Positions 6,432 through 15,519 of a stretch of DNA of 64,000 bases are shown here, piece after piece. The notes below the pieces were generated by a model that was given only the letters and a program-made list of their open reading frames with translations, did not search any database and was not told the origin of the DNA. Numbering within the stretch: position 1 is the stretch's first letter; every line of letters begins with the position of its first letter. A program made the translations under genes and the position numbers. This DNA comes from an uncultured Prevotella sp. (GTDB taxonomy: Bacteria; Bacteroidota; Bacteroidia; Bacteroidales; Bacteroidaceae), in assembly GCA_947169185.1 (NCBI GenBank), contig CAMVOS010000008.1, positions 1 to 64,000 on the forward strand. The letters are read 5' to 3'.

Positions 6432-6527
6432 ATTCAACTTTTTAGTAGTTTTGAGTATGCAAATTTCACACAAATAAACGAAAAAGGGGGTAATGATGCA
6501 CTTTTTTTTATCTTTTTTAGGTTAAAA

Positions 6528-6559
6528 TTTGGATTTTAAAATATTTTTTAGTAATTTTG
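6528..6559 (+). promoter_or_regulatory. Promoter of the GldB-like gene
   Basis: TTTG (6528-6531), 20 nt, TAATTTTG (6552-6559): textbook Bacteroidota spacing, 43 nt before the GTG start. Confidence 0.8.
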
Positions 6560-6602
6560 CATCGGATTTTAACATATATAAGCTATTTAATACAATACGT
6601 TA

Positions 6603-7400
6603 GTGCGCAAGACATACGGAATATTGTTTTTCATGATGCTGTTGTGCTTTGGATGCCAGTGGCAACTGAAGCCCAACGATGATGATGGCCCTGCCAACAT
6701 CAGTATTGCGCGCTACGACCGTATTGAGAGCTTATACCTGACGACAGGCGACTATTCTGCCCTGCAACAGATGAATACATATTTCCCCATGCAGACGCGT
6801 ACGCTGATAGAGGATGTGCTGCATATCGGTAAGGTGGACGATCCGGAGACCAACAGCCGATTCCTGCACTTCTTCCAGGACTCCACACTTCAGCGTATGC
6901 TGATTGACGTGCAGCAGCAGTATGCGGACATGGATGACGTCAACGAGGAGCTGGCATCTGCCTTCGAGCGTCTGCAGGACGAGATGCCTGGCCTTGACAT
7001 TCCACACATCTATGCGCAGATAGGGTCCTTCGACCAGAGCATCATTGTGGCTGACGGGGCGTTGGGCATCAGTCTTGACAAGTATCTGGGCGCTGACTAT
7101 CCTTTCTACCAGCAGAACTACAGTGACGACCAGCGTCGTGTGATGGAGCGTTCGATGATAGTGCCTGACTGTCTGGGCTTCTATCTGCTCAGCTTCTATC
7201 CTATGCCTCGCGACATGGTGGGTTCGCAGGAAGGCCGCGACCAGCACATGAGCAAGATACAATGGGTGGTCAACGAGGTGACAGGCCGTCGGGTGTTTGA
7301 CAATGACCTGATTGCAGCTGTCGATCATTATATGAAAAACAACAAAGACAAGAGCTTTGACGATATGTTGCGTAGTGGCAGCAAAACAATTTTTAAATAA
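6603..7400 (+). CDS. gldB: GldB-like lipoprotein
   Basis: 265 residues from a GTG start (no in-frame ATG gives the signal peptide). MRKTYGILFFMMLLCFGC is a signal peptide with lipobox Cys18. The body (ISIARYDRIESLY, then a helical region and SMIVPDCLGFYLLSFYPMPRD, KIQWVVNEVTGRRVF) resembles GldB, a lipoprotein needed for gliding and type IX secretion in Flavobacterium. It is shorter than flavobacterial GldB (about 320 aa), as is usual in non-motile Bacteroidales. A consensus promoter precedes it and dnaB follows with its own promoter. The family call is from memory of the pattern. Confidence 0.7.
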   Translation: MRKTYGILFFMMLLCFGCQWQLKPNDDDGPANISIARYDRIESLYLTTGDYSALQQMNTYFPMQTRTLIEDVLHIGKVDDPETNSRFLHFFQDSTLQRMLIDVQQQYADMDDVNEELASAFERLQDEMPGLDIPHIYAQIGSFDQSIIVADGALGISLDKYLGADYPFYQQNYSDDQRRVMERSMIVPDCLGFYLLSFYPMPRDMVGSQEGRDQHMSKIQWVVNEVTGRRVFDNDLIAAVDHYMKNNKDKSFDDMLRSGSKTIFK

Positions 7401-7416
7401 AAAATAACTTTTCCGT

Positions 7417-7448
7417 TTTGGGTTTTTCAGCGCTAATTTGTAACTTTG
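7417..7448 (+). promoter_or_regulatory. Promoter of dnaB
   Basis: TTTG (7417-7420), 20 nt, TAACTTTG (7441-7448), 21 nt before ATG 7470. Confidence 0.85.
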
Positions 7449-7469
7449 TAGCCCGAAAACGAAAAAGCT

Positions 7470-9014
7470 ATGCCAGAACAGAACAATAATACGAGTGGAA
7501 ACCGCAGGCGCAGACAGCAGCCTGTCGATAATAGTTATGCCCATGTACAACCACAGGCCAGGGAGATAGAATGTGCCGTGCTGGGCGCTCTGATGATTGA
7601 CAAGGACGCCTATGCCGTGGTGTGCGAGATGCTCACGCCGGAGAGTTTCTATGAGCCTCGCAACCAGAAAGTGTATCGGGCTATTATGGAACTGTCGCTG
7701 CACGAGTCGCCTGTCGATGTGTGGACGGTGACGGAACAGCTGGCCAAGCAGGGTGACCTGGAAGATATCGGTGGTCCAGGTTATGTGACGGAGTTGTCGT
7801 CGCGTGTGGCTTCGTCAGCCAATATCGAGTACCATGCACGTATTATTGCACAGAAGTCGTTGGCTCGTCAGCTCATATCCTTTGCTGGCAACATCGAAAC
7901 GAAGGCCTTCGACGAGACCATCGATGTTGATGATCTGATGCAGGAGGCTGAGGGCTCGCTGTTCGAGTTGGGGCAGCGCAACATGAAGAAGGACTATACG
8001 CAGATTGACCCTGTCATCAAGAATGCCATTGACGTCATTCAGAAAGCCGCTGCCAATAAGGATGGTCTCACAGGTGTTCCAACAGGTTACCATAAACTTG
8101 ACGATATTACTTCAGGTTGGCAACCCAGTGACTTGGTCATCATCGCCGGACGTCCTGCCATGGGTAAGACGTCGTTTGCACTGTCGATGGCTAAGAACAT
8201 TGCTGCCGACTATCAGGTGCCTATGGCTTTCTTCTCACTGGAAATGTCGAACGTGCAGCTGGTGAACCGTCTGATATCCAATGCATGCGAGATTCAAGGC
8301 TCGAAGATTCTGAACGGTCAGTTGCAGCCTGACGAGTGGGATCGTCTGGACAAGCGCGTGAACAACCTGCTGGGTGCTCCACTGTATGTTGACGACACCC
8401 CTGGTCTGTCGGTCTTCGAACTGCGTACCAAGGCCCGTCGTCTGGTTCGCGAGCACGGTGTGAAGATTATCATGATTGACTATCTGCAGCTGATGAACGC
8501 CAATGGTATGCGCTTCTCGTCGCGTCAGGAGGAGGTGTCAGTCATCTCGCGTTCGCTGAAGGGACTGGCCAAGGAGCTGGATGTCCCCATTCTGGCACTG
8601 TCGCAGTTGAACCGTGGCGTTGAGAGTCGTGAGGGCTTGGAGGGCAAGCGTCCGCAGTTGAGTGACTTGCGTGAGTCGGGAGCCATCGAGCAGGATGCCG
8701 ATATGGTGCTGTTCGTCCACCGTCCAGAGTACTACCACATATACCAGGATGACAACGGGCACGACTTGCGTGGTATGGCGCAGATTATTATTGCCAAGCA
8801 TCGTAAGGGTGCTACGGGCGACGTGCTACTGACCTTCCGAGGTGAGTTTACGCGTTTCGAGAATCCTGAGGACCGTCGCTTGGGCCGTTCAGTACAGAAC
8901 GACAATGGTGGCGAGATATTGGGCAGTAAAGTAAATGGCGCCCAACCGATGGGTGGTGAGTCGCCATTTGCTGGTGAGAGCTTTGAGGAGCAGCCGGGCG
9001 GAGCGCCATTCTAG
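7470..9014 (+). CDS. dnaB: Replicative DNA helicase DnaB
   Basis: 514 residues, a normal full length. N-terminal DnaB domain (AREIECAVLGALMIDKDAY onwards, to about 150), linker, then the RecA-like motor: Walker A GRPAMGKTSFAL at about 227-238, Walker B IIMIDYLQLM, then SQLNRGVE and LSDLRESGAIEQDADMVLF (arginine finger and sensor region). It unwinds DNA at the replication fork with the DnaG primase. The N-terminal 25 residues are Arg/Asn/Gln-rich and variable. The stop codon lies in the first unit of a CCTAGGAAGT tandem repeat. Confidence 0.97.
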   Translation: MPEQNNNTSGNRRRRQQPVDNSYAHVQPQAREIECAVLGALMIDKDAYAVVCEMLTPESFYEPRNQKVYRAIMELSLHESPVDVWTVTEQLAKQGDLEDIGGPGYVTELSSRVASSANIEYHARIIAQKSLARQLISFAGNIETKAFDETIDVDDLMQEAEGSLFELGQRNMKKDYTQIDPVIKNAIDVIQKAAANKDGLTGVPTGYHKLDDITSGWQPSDLVIIAGRPAMGKTSFALSMAKNIAADYQVPMAFFSLEMSNVQLVNRLISNACEIQGSKILNGQLQPDEWDRLDKRVNNLLGAPLYVDDTPGLSVFELRTKARRLVREHGVKIIMIDYLQLMNANGMRFSSRQEEVSVISRSLKGLAKELDVPILALSQLNRGVESREGLEGKRPQLSDLRESGAIEQDADMVLFVHRPEYYHIYQDDNGHDLRGMAQIIIAKHRKGATGDVLLTFRGEFTRFENPEDRRLGRSVQNDNGGEILGSKVNGAQPMGGESPFAGESFEEQPGGAPF

Positions 9015-9049
9015 GAAATCCTAGGAAGTCCTAGGAAGTCCTAGGAAAT
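9010..9049. repeat. Four tandem 10-mers CCTAGGAAGT
   Basis: Units at 9010, 9020, 9030 and 9040: TCTAGGAAAT, CCTAGGAAGT twice, CCTAGGAAAT. Each holds the palindrome CCTAGG (first unit TCTAGG). The first unit supplies the TAG stop of dnaB. The repeat fills the space between the convergent dnaB and pseudo-protease genes; no classical terminator is present there. Confidence 0.85.
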
Positions 9050-9054
9050 GTTGG

Positions 9055-10734
9055 CTATTTCGAATATTTCTCTATCAGGGACTGGGCTTGTTCGTGACCC
9101 AGTTCTTTTGCTTTCTGCAGACTTTTGAGACCTTCCTGTTTCTGGCCTTTGACACAGAGCGCCAGTCCTAACAAGAGGTGTCCGTTGGAGTCATTAGGTG
9201 ACAGTCGGATGGCTTCACGGGCTGAGTTGATGGCATCGTCAGTCATTCCCAGACGTACCTCTACCGAGGCCTTCTCAGCCTGGTACAAAGACTCCTGCGG
9301 GGCCATCTCTGCGGCTTTCTTGATGTCGTCAATGGCCTGCTGGTACAGATGTCCGGCATATTCAGCCTGTTCGCGAATGTAGTAGAACTCTGCCGTCAGC
9401 TGTCCAGACATAAGCTTTTCGTATTCGTTGTAGTCGTTGACAGCAGGACGGTATTTGCCTGCTTGGTCTAACAGTCGGGCGCGTGCCAGCAGATAAGGCG
9501 CTGCAGCGCGCAGATAGGGCTTCGTGAACACGTTGACGGCGCTGTCTAATTGCGCAATGGCACCTTCTTGATCCTTTAGTGCCAAACGACATTGGGCTGC
9601 TGCATAGAAGGTGTCGGCACCTCGCATTTCGCTTTTTGATAGCTGCTGGTACAGGAGGAAAGCTGCTTCATACTGTTCCATGGCATACTGAAGCTGTGCC
9701 TGCTGTTGCAGATAGACCGCCATGGGACTGACAGCGTAAGCCTCCTGCGACTCTTTCAGAGCCAGTTCCAATGTCCATGGCTCGTAGGGATGATTAGCTT
9801 GCAACAGGCGGTGCTGATAGATCAGGTTGGCATACTGGTAGTGCACGTCATCCTTCTTGTCTGCCACCTTCAGAGCTTGTTGCATGTCTTTTTCTGCGTC
9901 AGCAAATTGCAGCGATGAGGCCAGAGTACGTGCACGGTAGATGTACCCGTCAGGGTTTTGTGGGAACTTCTGGATGAAACGTTCCAGGAAGCTGACGTAT
10001 TGCAGCGAGTCCATAGCCGTAGCAGCCATATACAATGCCAGCTGTGCTTGTTCCATATTATCGGGCAATGCTTTGGGTATGCCTGTAGCTTTCATAGCTG
10101 GCGCATTCATTCCCAGACCGGTCATCTGCATCGAACTGACAAACAGGGCACTGACGGCATAGCTCTGCTTGGCCTTCGCATCTGCGGAGGGCTGCAGAAT
10201 ACCTATCACTTCGCCAGCATCGTTCAGCACAGGGCTACCTGTCTGCTGCTCATCGGGTTGCATGTCGAGCGTATAGTAGGCATAGACCTCCTGAAAGACT
10301 TCTGCAGCACTTACCGTGCCACGCTTGCAGACGGGTTGTTTCTTGACAACATAGGGCAACAGCCATGCGGTAGTGCCCTGTTCAGCCTTCGTCGGGGCGA
10401 TGCTGAGTGTTTGTGGTTTCTTGATGGCGACCTTGAACTTTGCAACGTCATACATATCGTTGGCACCGATGATGCATTCCACAGGCCACTCCTTGCCCTG
10501 GGCATCGATGACGATGGCTCGTTGGGCATCCTTGAAGGGCAGATAGCTGCTGATGGCTTCACCATTGCTATTGATGAAGAAACCGTTAGAACTGCCCAAC
10601 AGTTGGTTGTCCTTGTTGAATGTCTTCAGGGTGAACACGGCATTGGCAGCCTTTTTAGCCCACGAAGGGTTTTGTGCCACTGCGTGACTAAAGAACAAAG
10701 AAAAAAGAATGAATAATAATGATAGTCGTTTCAT
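9055..10734 (-). CDS. Secreted trypsin-fold pseudo-protease with TPR repeats
   Basis: 559 residues with signal peptide MKRLSLLFILFSLFFSHAVA. Residues 25-200 follow the chymotrypsin/HtrA fold: GSSNGFFINSNGEAISSYLPF where active enzymes have G-x-G-F-I...TNNHV, D96 in NDMYDVAKFKV, and QQTGSPVLNDAGEVIGI where the nucleophile Ser is expected. There is no His in residues 48-75, and Thr165-Gly-Ser replaces Ser-Gly-Gly, so it is probably inactive. Residues 225-555 are about eight TPR-like helical pairs. It may be a periplasmic scaffold. It overlaps recN by ATGA, so translation is probably coupled; last gene of the fabD operon. Confidence 0.75.
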   Translation of the reverse strand: MKRLSLLFILFSLFFSHAVAQNPSWAKKAANAVFTLKTFNKDNQLLGSSNGFFINSNGEAISSYLPFKDAQRAIVIDAQGKEWPVECIIGANDMYDVAKFKVAIKKPQTLSIAPTKAEQGTTAWLLPYVVKKQPVCKRGTVSAAEVFQEVYAYYTLDMQPDEQQTGSPVLNDAGEVIGILQPSADAKAKQSYAVSALFVSSMQMTGLGMNAPAMKATGIPKALPDNMEQAQLALYMAATAMDSLQYVSFLERFIQKFPQNPDGYIYRARTLASSLQFADAEKDMQQALKVADKKDDVHYQYANLIYQHRLLQANHPYEPWTLELALKESQEAYAVSPMAVYLQQQAQLQYAMEQYEAAFLLYQQLSKSEMRGADTFYAAAQCRLALKDQEGAIAQLDSAVNVFTKPYLRAAAPYLLARARLLDQAGKYRPAVNDYNEYEKLMSGQLTAEFYYIREQAEYAGHLYQQAIDDIKKAAEMAPQESLYQAEKASVEVRLGMTDDAINSAREAIRLSPNDSNGHLLLGLALCVKGQKQEGLKSLQKAKELGHEQAQSLIEKYSK

Positions 10735-12389
10735 TGTTTCAAAAGTTGTTTGGCGTTTTCTATGGCAGCTTCGGTTATCTGGCTGCCACTCAACATTTGT
10801 GCTATTTCCGTAATGCGCTCATCTTGTGAGAGTTCCTGCATCTGACTGGTCGTGCCTTTTGCTGTCTCCTCTTTCGATACACGGTAGTGGTGACTACCTT
10901 TTGAGGCTATCTGGGGCAGATGGGTGATGGAGATGACCTGTCGCTCGGTCTGTCCCATCTCCTGCATGATATCAGCCATCTTTTCAGCAATCTTGCCGCT
11001 GACGCCCGTATCGATCTCATCGAAGATGATGGTGGGCAGCTTCACGGCGCCGCTAATCATGGCTTTTAGCGACAGCATGACACGGGCTATCTCGCCACCT
11101 GACGCTACCTGGGAAACAGGCTGGAGTGGGGTAGAGGTATTGGCTGAGAAAAGGAAAGACACTGCGTCTTGTCCGTTCCTTCCCAGCTCTCCTTTCTCGA
11201 TGTTCACCTCGAAGCGCACGTTAGGCATACCCAGTGGCACCAGTCGCTGGCGCAGCTGCTGTTCTATCTCTTTGCTGGCCTTCTGACGCAGTTTTGTCAG
11301 GGTATCAGCCTGCTGTTGACTCTTAGCTTTTAGCTTTTGGCATTGTGCCTCTAATTCTGCCAGAGCCTCATCGCTGTTCTCGATGTTGCTCAGCTTCTGC
11401 TTCAGTTCGTCACGTTGGCTGATGAGTTCCTCTACCGTCTCAACATGGTATTTCTTCTCCAGCTCGTAGATGCGGTCCAGACGACTGTTGACATGGTCCA
11501 GTTTTGAAGGGTCGAAGTCGGTATCTTCCAATAGTGAGCTCACCTCGTCGGCAATGTCTTTCAGTTCTATGCGGCAGCTCTCTAAGCGTTCAGCCAACTC
11601 TGCTGTTTGTGGCAGCACTTTGCTGATACCACTCAAGGCATTCTTGGCGGTGTGTACCTGACTGACTACGCCAGTCTGTTCACCATACAGGGCATTGTCT
11701 GCTTCGTAAAGGGCTGTCTTGATGTCCTCAGCATGTTCCATGGTCTCGCTCTGCTGCTCCAGCTCTTCCTGTTCGCCCTCTGTCAGATGGGCATTCTCCA
11801 GTTCCTCATACTGGAACTGCAGAAAGTCCTGGCTTTGGCGGTTACGCTCTATATCGTCCTTCAGCTGTATCAGTTGAGAGTTGAGAGTTGAGAGTTGAGA
11901 GAAGGTCTGCTGATAGGCGGCCAGTTCCTGTTGATCGTTGGCGATGATATCCACTACGCTCAGCTGGAAGTCCTGCTTCTGTAGCAATAGGTTCTGATGC
12001 TGTGAGTGTACGTCAACTAATTGTTCGCCCAGTTCTTTTAACTGACTTAGTCCTACCGGTGTGTCGTTGATGAATGCACGGCTTTTTCCTGCCGCTGTCA
12101 ACTCTCTGCGCACGATGATATCCTCAGCATCCTGTTCTATTTCGTTATCTTCGAAGAAGGTGCCCATATCATAGCGTGATAGGTCGAAGTGGGCTTCTAT
12201 GATGCACTTCTCTGCCCCAGGCTTGATGCTTTTCGAATCGGCTCGCTGACCCAGCAGCAGTCCGATGGCTCCCAATATGATGCTCTTACCGGCACCTGTC
12301 TCACCAGTAATAACCGAGAAGCCCGGATACAGCTCAATGTCCAAAAGGTCTATGAGTGCGTAGTTCTTGATATATAGTTGCTTCAGCAT
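10731..12389 (-). CDS. recN: DNA repair protein RecN
   Basis: 552 residues, full length. SMC-like ATPase for double-strand break repair: Walker A GETGAGKS (29-36), QxVDVHSQHQNLLL, two long coiled-coil arms (about 150-350), the signature VASGGEIARVMLSLK, Walker B TIIFDEIDTGVSG and the H-loop ISITHLPQIA. At about residues 166-176 a (GTTGAGAG)4 repeat in the DNA encodes SQLSTLNSQL in the first coiled-coil arm, where an in-frame insertion is tolerable. Placed between DUF4835 (38 nt upstream) and the pseudo-protease (4-nt overlap). Confidence 0.96.
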   Translation of the reverse strand: MLKQLYIKNYALIDLLDIELYPGFSVITGETGAGKSIILGAIGLLLGQRADSKSIKPGAEKCIIEAHFDLSRYDMGTFFEDNEIEQDAEDIIVRRELTAAGKSRAFINDTPVGLSQLKELGEQLVDVHSQHQNLLLQKQDFQLSVVDIIANDQQELAAYQQTFSQLSTLNSQLIQLKDDIERNRQSQDFLQFQYEELENAHLTEGEQEELEQQSETMEHAEDIKTALYEADNALYGEQTGVVSQVHTAKNALSGISKVLPQTAELAERLESCRIELKDIADEVSSLLEDTDFDPSKLDHVNSRLDRIYELEKKYHVETVEELISQRDELKQKLSNIENSDEALAELEAQCQKLKAKSQQQADTLTKLRQKASKEIEQQLRQRLVPLGMPNVRFEVNIEKGELGRNGQDAVSFLFSANTSTPLQPVSQVASGGEIARVMLSLKAMISGAVKLPTIIFDEIDTGVSGKIAEKMADIMQEMGQTERQVISITHLPQIASKGSHHYRVSKEETAKGTTSQMQELSQDERITEIAQMLSGSQITEAAIENAKQLLKQ

Positions 12390-12427
12390 AGTAAATTCTC
12401 ATTTTCTCAATTTCTCAATTTCAAAGC

Positions 12428-13339
12428 TCACTCCTTGATCTTGTTCCATGCGTTCGACTGCGATGCGTTGATATTGAACAGCAGGTCGTACACCTGCTCT
12501 TTCTCCTTTGCTGTGCCCTTGCCTTTATAGATGTTGGCCAGCTCATCGCGTTTGTAGTCCGTCCAGATTTGTGGCAACAGCGACAACGGCTTCTCCTCGT
12601 GCGCCTTTTTCAGCTGCTGCAACGCCTCGGTCACGTTGCCACGCCCACGTTCAGCATTCAGAGCCATCTCGTCCAGTCCCTTGCGGTAGTAGTCGTACTG
12701 CAACTGTCGGAAGGGTTTCATAGCCTCGTCCAGATAGTCGTTGATGATGGCAAAACGGTTGCGTGAATTCTCGAAGGCCTTCCACCCCGGGAAATCCAGG
12801 TTTTGTGCGTTATTGGTCAGCAACAGGCAGCGTTGCAGTACCTCTGTACCACCTAAGGGTGAGAACGAGTCCAGATCCAGCCCGATAATCAGATAGGCAT
12901 AGTATGCCATCAGTGCCGTCAGCTGGTTGTCTATGGTCTCATCGTTGAAGTTCAGCTGGTCAAACTGGGCGAAATCGAAATTGAAGTCTCCATCCTTATT
13001 ATTATATAAGGTCGTTGTGTAGGCAGAGTTCCACACGGGTCGGTTAGCCTGAATCATTGCTGTACACATGATGCGGTTCTGTGCCTTGTCATATTTCACT
13101 ACCGTCAGATTGAAACTCACCGAGATGCGCTCGTTCTGTTGGAATTGCAGTTCTGTCCACTGGTGGTCGTTCATCCATTGCTCCAGTGTCTGTTGTAGGT
13201 TCTCGAACACGCTCTTGTCCGACGTGCCCACCTGTTGCGTATTGATGTTGATCTTCACTTGCAACTCCTGCGCCTCTGTAGGTGAGCAGATGCAGAACAA
13301 GAGTGCCATTAGCAATCCTACAACCTGTCGCATAAGCAT
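12428..13339 (-). CDS. porD: DUF4835 family protein (type IX secretion, PorD type)
   Basis: 303 residues with a signal peptide ending TEAQ (residue 24; start either ATG 13339 or ATG 13333). ELQVKININTQQVG then VFENLQQTLEQWMNDHQWT, MCTAMIQANRPVWNSAYTTTLYN and LTALMAYYAYLIIGLDLDSFSPLGG are the conserved blocks of DUF4835. From memory this family is now called PorD, an outer-membrane-associated type IX secretion component, and it often neighbours recN and coaBC in Bacteroidota; recN is next here and coaBC lies 6 kb away. Consistent with the GldB-like protein and the sorting-like tail on the xylanase. Confidence 0.78.
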   Translation of the reverse strand: MLMRQVVGLLMALLFCICSPTEAQELQVKININTQQVGTSDKSVFENLQQTLEQWMNDHQWTELQFQQNERISVSFNLTVVKYDKAQNRIMCTAMIQANRPVWNSAYTTTLYNNKDGDFNFDFAQFDQLNFNDETIDNQLTALMAYYAYLIIGLDLDSFSPLGGTEVLQRCLLLTNNAQNLDFPGWKAFENSRNRFAIINDYLDEAMKPFRQLQYDYYRKGLDEMALNAERGRGNVTEALQQLKKAHEEKPLSLLPQIWTDYKRDELANIYKGKGTAKEKEQVYDLLFNINASQSNAWNKIKE

Positions 13340-13360
13340 TCTCTGGTTTTAATGATTAGT

Positions 13361-13828
13361 TTATTGTACTATCTTGAAACGCACTCGGAAAGAGTGTTCA
13401 TGTTCCTCCCAGTTGGTTCCGAGCATTTCAAAACGGCCTATCTGACCTGTCGAGCGTACATGGCGACCTATGCAGGGGCATACGTCGTAGTCGCCAATAC
13501 GTACAAGACGGATAGTGTCTGAGGCATCTTGGGGCAGACGGTCGGCATTGATGCCTTCTGGCAGCTGGTCACGACTAACGAAATCGAAGGTGACGGGCAG
13601 GTCCTCGTCGATGAGGCGCTGCATCTCACGTTCTATCTCCTTCTCTTCCTGTCTGCTGGGCTTGTGGTCCAGATAGAAACTCATCTTGCTCTTTTTACGC
13701 TCGATGTGTGCATTATAGGAGCGCTCACAGCCAAAGAGCCGTATCATGGTTTGGTTCAAGAGGTGTTCCGCCGTATGGGCTGGCGGAAACTCCTCTTTGT
13801 TGTGCTCGTTCAGAATATAGTCTTCCAT
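13361..13828 (-). CDS. AlaX-type alanyl-tRNA editing protein
   Basis: 155 residues, free-standing version of the AlaRS editing (SAD) domain. Zinc ligands are visible: H18xxxH22 in AHTAEHLL and CxxxH in CPCIGRHV near residue 120. It would hydrolyse Ser- or Gly-mischarged tRNA-Ala in the cytoplasm. Its size fits short AlaX (SAD domain only, without the N-terminal barrel). In an operon with the amylase 29 nt upstream and DUF4835 21 nt downstream. A Thr-specific role is not excluded. Confidence 0.8.
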   Translation of the reverse strand: MEDYILNEHNKEEFPPAHTAEHLLNQTMIRLFGCERSYNAHIERKKSKMSFYLDHKPSRQEEKEIEREMQRLIDEDLPVTFDFVSRDQLPEGINADRLPQDASDTIRLVRIGDYDVCPCIGRHVRSTGQIGRFEMLGTNWEEHEHSFRVRFKIVQ

Positions 13829-13857
13829 CTTACTTCTTACCTCTTACATCAGACTTC

Positions 13858-15519
13858 TCACGCTTTCATTTTCCAGACACGTGCACCATAGGCATCAATA
13901 GTCATATCGACAGCACTGTCAGCCTTGAAAATGAAGCTGAGCTTGTCGCTTGACAACAGGTCTGCAGCTTTAGCTTTATGTTCTTTCATCTGCAGATAGT
14001 CGAAGGCATGAGCAGGAATGTTGATGCTGATGTTGACAGGTTCACCATCGAAGTTGACAGCTACCAGCAATAAGTCGGAATCAGCACGGCGCAAGAAGAC
14101 ATACTGACGTTGTAGATGCTTGTTGACATACATCAGATCGAAGAAATAGCCATTGAAGATGGCACACTCTCTGCGGGCTATCTTCATGGTTTTCTTATAG
14201 ATATGGAAGAGTTCCTTCTCTTCGTCAGTCAGCTGTTTCATATTGGCACGACAGAGGGTGTCGATGCTCCAATAGTCGAAAATCGTGGTACGTCCGTCAT
14301 TGCCCGAGAAACCTTCATGGTCCATGCCTCGCTCGCCATATTCCTGGCCAGCATAGAGCATGACAGGGTTCTGTTGCATCAGCACGGAGGCAACGAAGGC
14401 GGGAATGCCTTTGCGCGCATCAGCAGCAAAAAAGTCGCTGGCGATGCGCTGCTCGTCATGATTCTCAAGGAAGTAGAGCATGTGGTCACGGATGTCGTCA
14501 GTCTGTTGCCAAGCCCAGCTGATGGCTTGTGTAGGCTGCTGACCGCAGATGACGGCACGCATGGTGTCGTACATGCCTACCTTGTCGTAGAGCCAGTCGA
14601 AGCCCGATGCCAGGTAGTGTCGGTATTCGTTGGGGTTGTATACCTCACCGATAAACACGAGGTCAGGATATTGTTTCTTGACGACCTGTGTGGCGTATGC
14701 CCAAAACGCTGCTGGCACCATCTCTGCCATGTCGCAGCGGAATCCGTCGATACCTTTGGCTGCCCAGAATAGTAGGATGTCAGTCATCTTCTGCCAGGTA
14801 TCGGGCATCGGGGTGAAATGTTCTACGCGTCCGCCATAGTAGTCTACGCCGTAGTTCAACTTTACGGTCTCATACCAGTCATTCTTGCCAGGGGCGTTGT
14901 CGAAATGGTCGTTGCCTGTGGCTTTGGCGGGTTCTTCAAGATAAGGCTCAGCCTCTCCTGCATAGAGGTCGAAGTAGGGCGTAAAGCGCTGCCCAGGACA
15001 ATAGTAGAAATTGTTCTGGGGGTCGAAGCCATGGTCTTGATGGTCTGTTTCGCCCAAATCCGTAACATCTGCTGGCTTGCAGATGCTGCGGTATTGGCGG
15101 GCCACGTGGTTGGGCACAAAGTCTATGATGACTTTCAGTCCAGCTGCGTGGGTACGAGCTATCAGTTCTTCAAACTCTTTCATGCGTCTGGGCACGTCGA
15201 CAGCCAAATCCGGGTCTACGTCATAGTAGTCGGTGATGGCGTATGGTGAGCCAGCACGTCCTTTCACCACAGCAGGATGCTGTCGTGGTATACCGTATTC
15301 GTCATAGATGGTCTGCGAGGCATGTCTGATGATACCCGTATACCAGACGTGAGTAATACCCATGCTGGTAATCTGGGTCAGCATGGTTGGCGAGATATCG
15401 GCAAATTTGCCACAGCCGTTTTCTGCTATGGTGCCATTCTCTTTGCGAGTCGTGTTTTTGTTGCCGTAAAGGCGTGTAAAGACCTGATAGATCAGTACCT
15501 TTTTATTGTTCAATGCCAT
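13858..15519 (-). CDS. Cytoplasmic GH13 alpha-amylase family enzyme
   Basis: 553 residues, no signal peptide. All GH13 blocks are present: I DFVPNHV, II GFRCDMAEM (Asp nucleophile), III FIGEVY (Glu acid/base) and IV FLENHDE. A beta-sandwich C domain ends ...DAYGARVWKM. It should act on alpha-1,4 glucans inside the cell, probably glycogen or imported maltodextrins, alongside MalQ at 39 kb. Its start overlaps the end of fabD by 17 nt, so it is translated from the same message although the functions are unrelated. Exact specificity cannot be read from sequence. Confidence 0.92.
   Translation of the reverse strand: MALNNKKVLIYQVFTRLYGNKNTTRKENGTIAENGCGKFADISPTMLTQITSMGITHVWYTGIIRHASQTIYDEYGIPRQHPAVVKGRAGSPYAITDYYDVDPDLAVDVPRRMKEFEELIARTHAAGLKVIIDFVPNHVARQYRSICKPADVTDLGETDHQDHGFDPQNNFYYCPGQRFTPYFDLYAGEAEPYLEEPAKATGNDHFDNAPGKNDWYETVKLNYGVDYYGGRVEHFTPMPDTWQKMTDILLFWAAKGIDGFRCDMAEMVPAAFWAYATQVVKKQYPDLVFIGEVYNPNEYRHYLASGFDWLYDKVGMYDTMRAVICGQQPTQAISWAWQQTDDIRDHMLYFLENHDEQRIASDFFAADARKGIPAFVASVLMQQNPVMLYAGQEYGERGMDHEGFSGNDGRTTIFDYWSIDTLCRANMKQLTDEEKELFHIYKKTMKIARRECAIFNGYFFDLMYVNKHLQRQYVFLRRADSDLLLVAVNFDGEPVNISINIPAHAFDYLQMKEHKAKAADLLSSDKLSFIFKADSAVDMTIDAYGARVWKMKA

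Noticed and set aside
6732-7703. 323-residue minus-strand frame opposite gldB and dnaB
   Set aside because: It spans a consensus promoter and the start of dnaB; no motifs.
9958-10716. 252-residue plus-strand frame opposite the pseudo-protease
   Set aside because: Shadow of the minus-strand gene, which has a signal peptide and TPR pattern.
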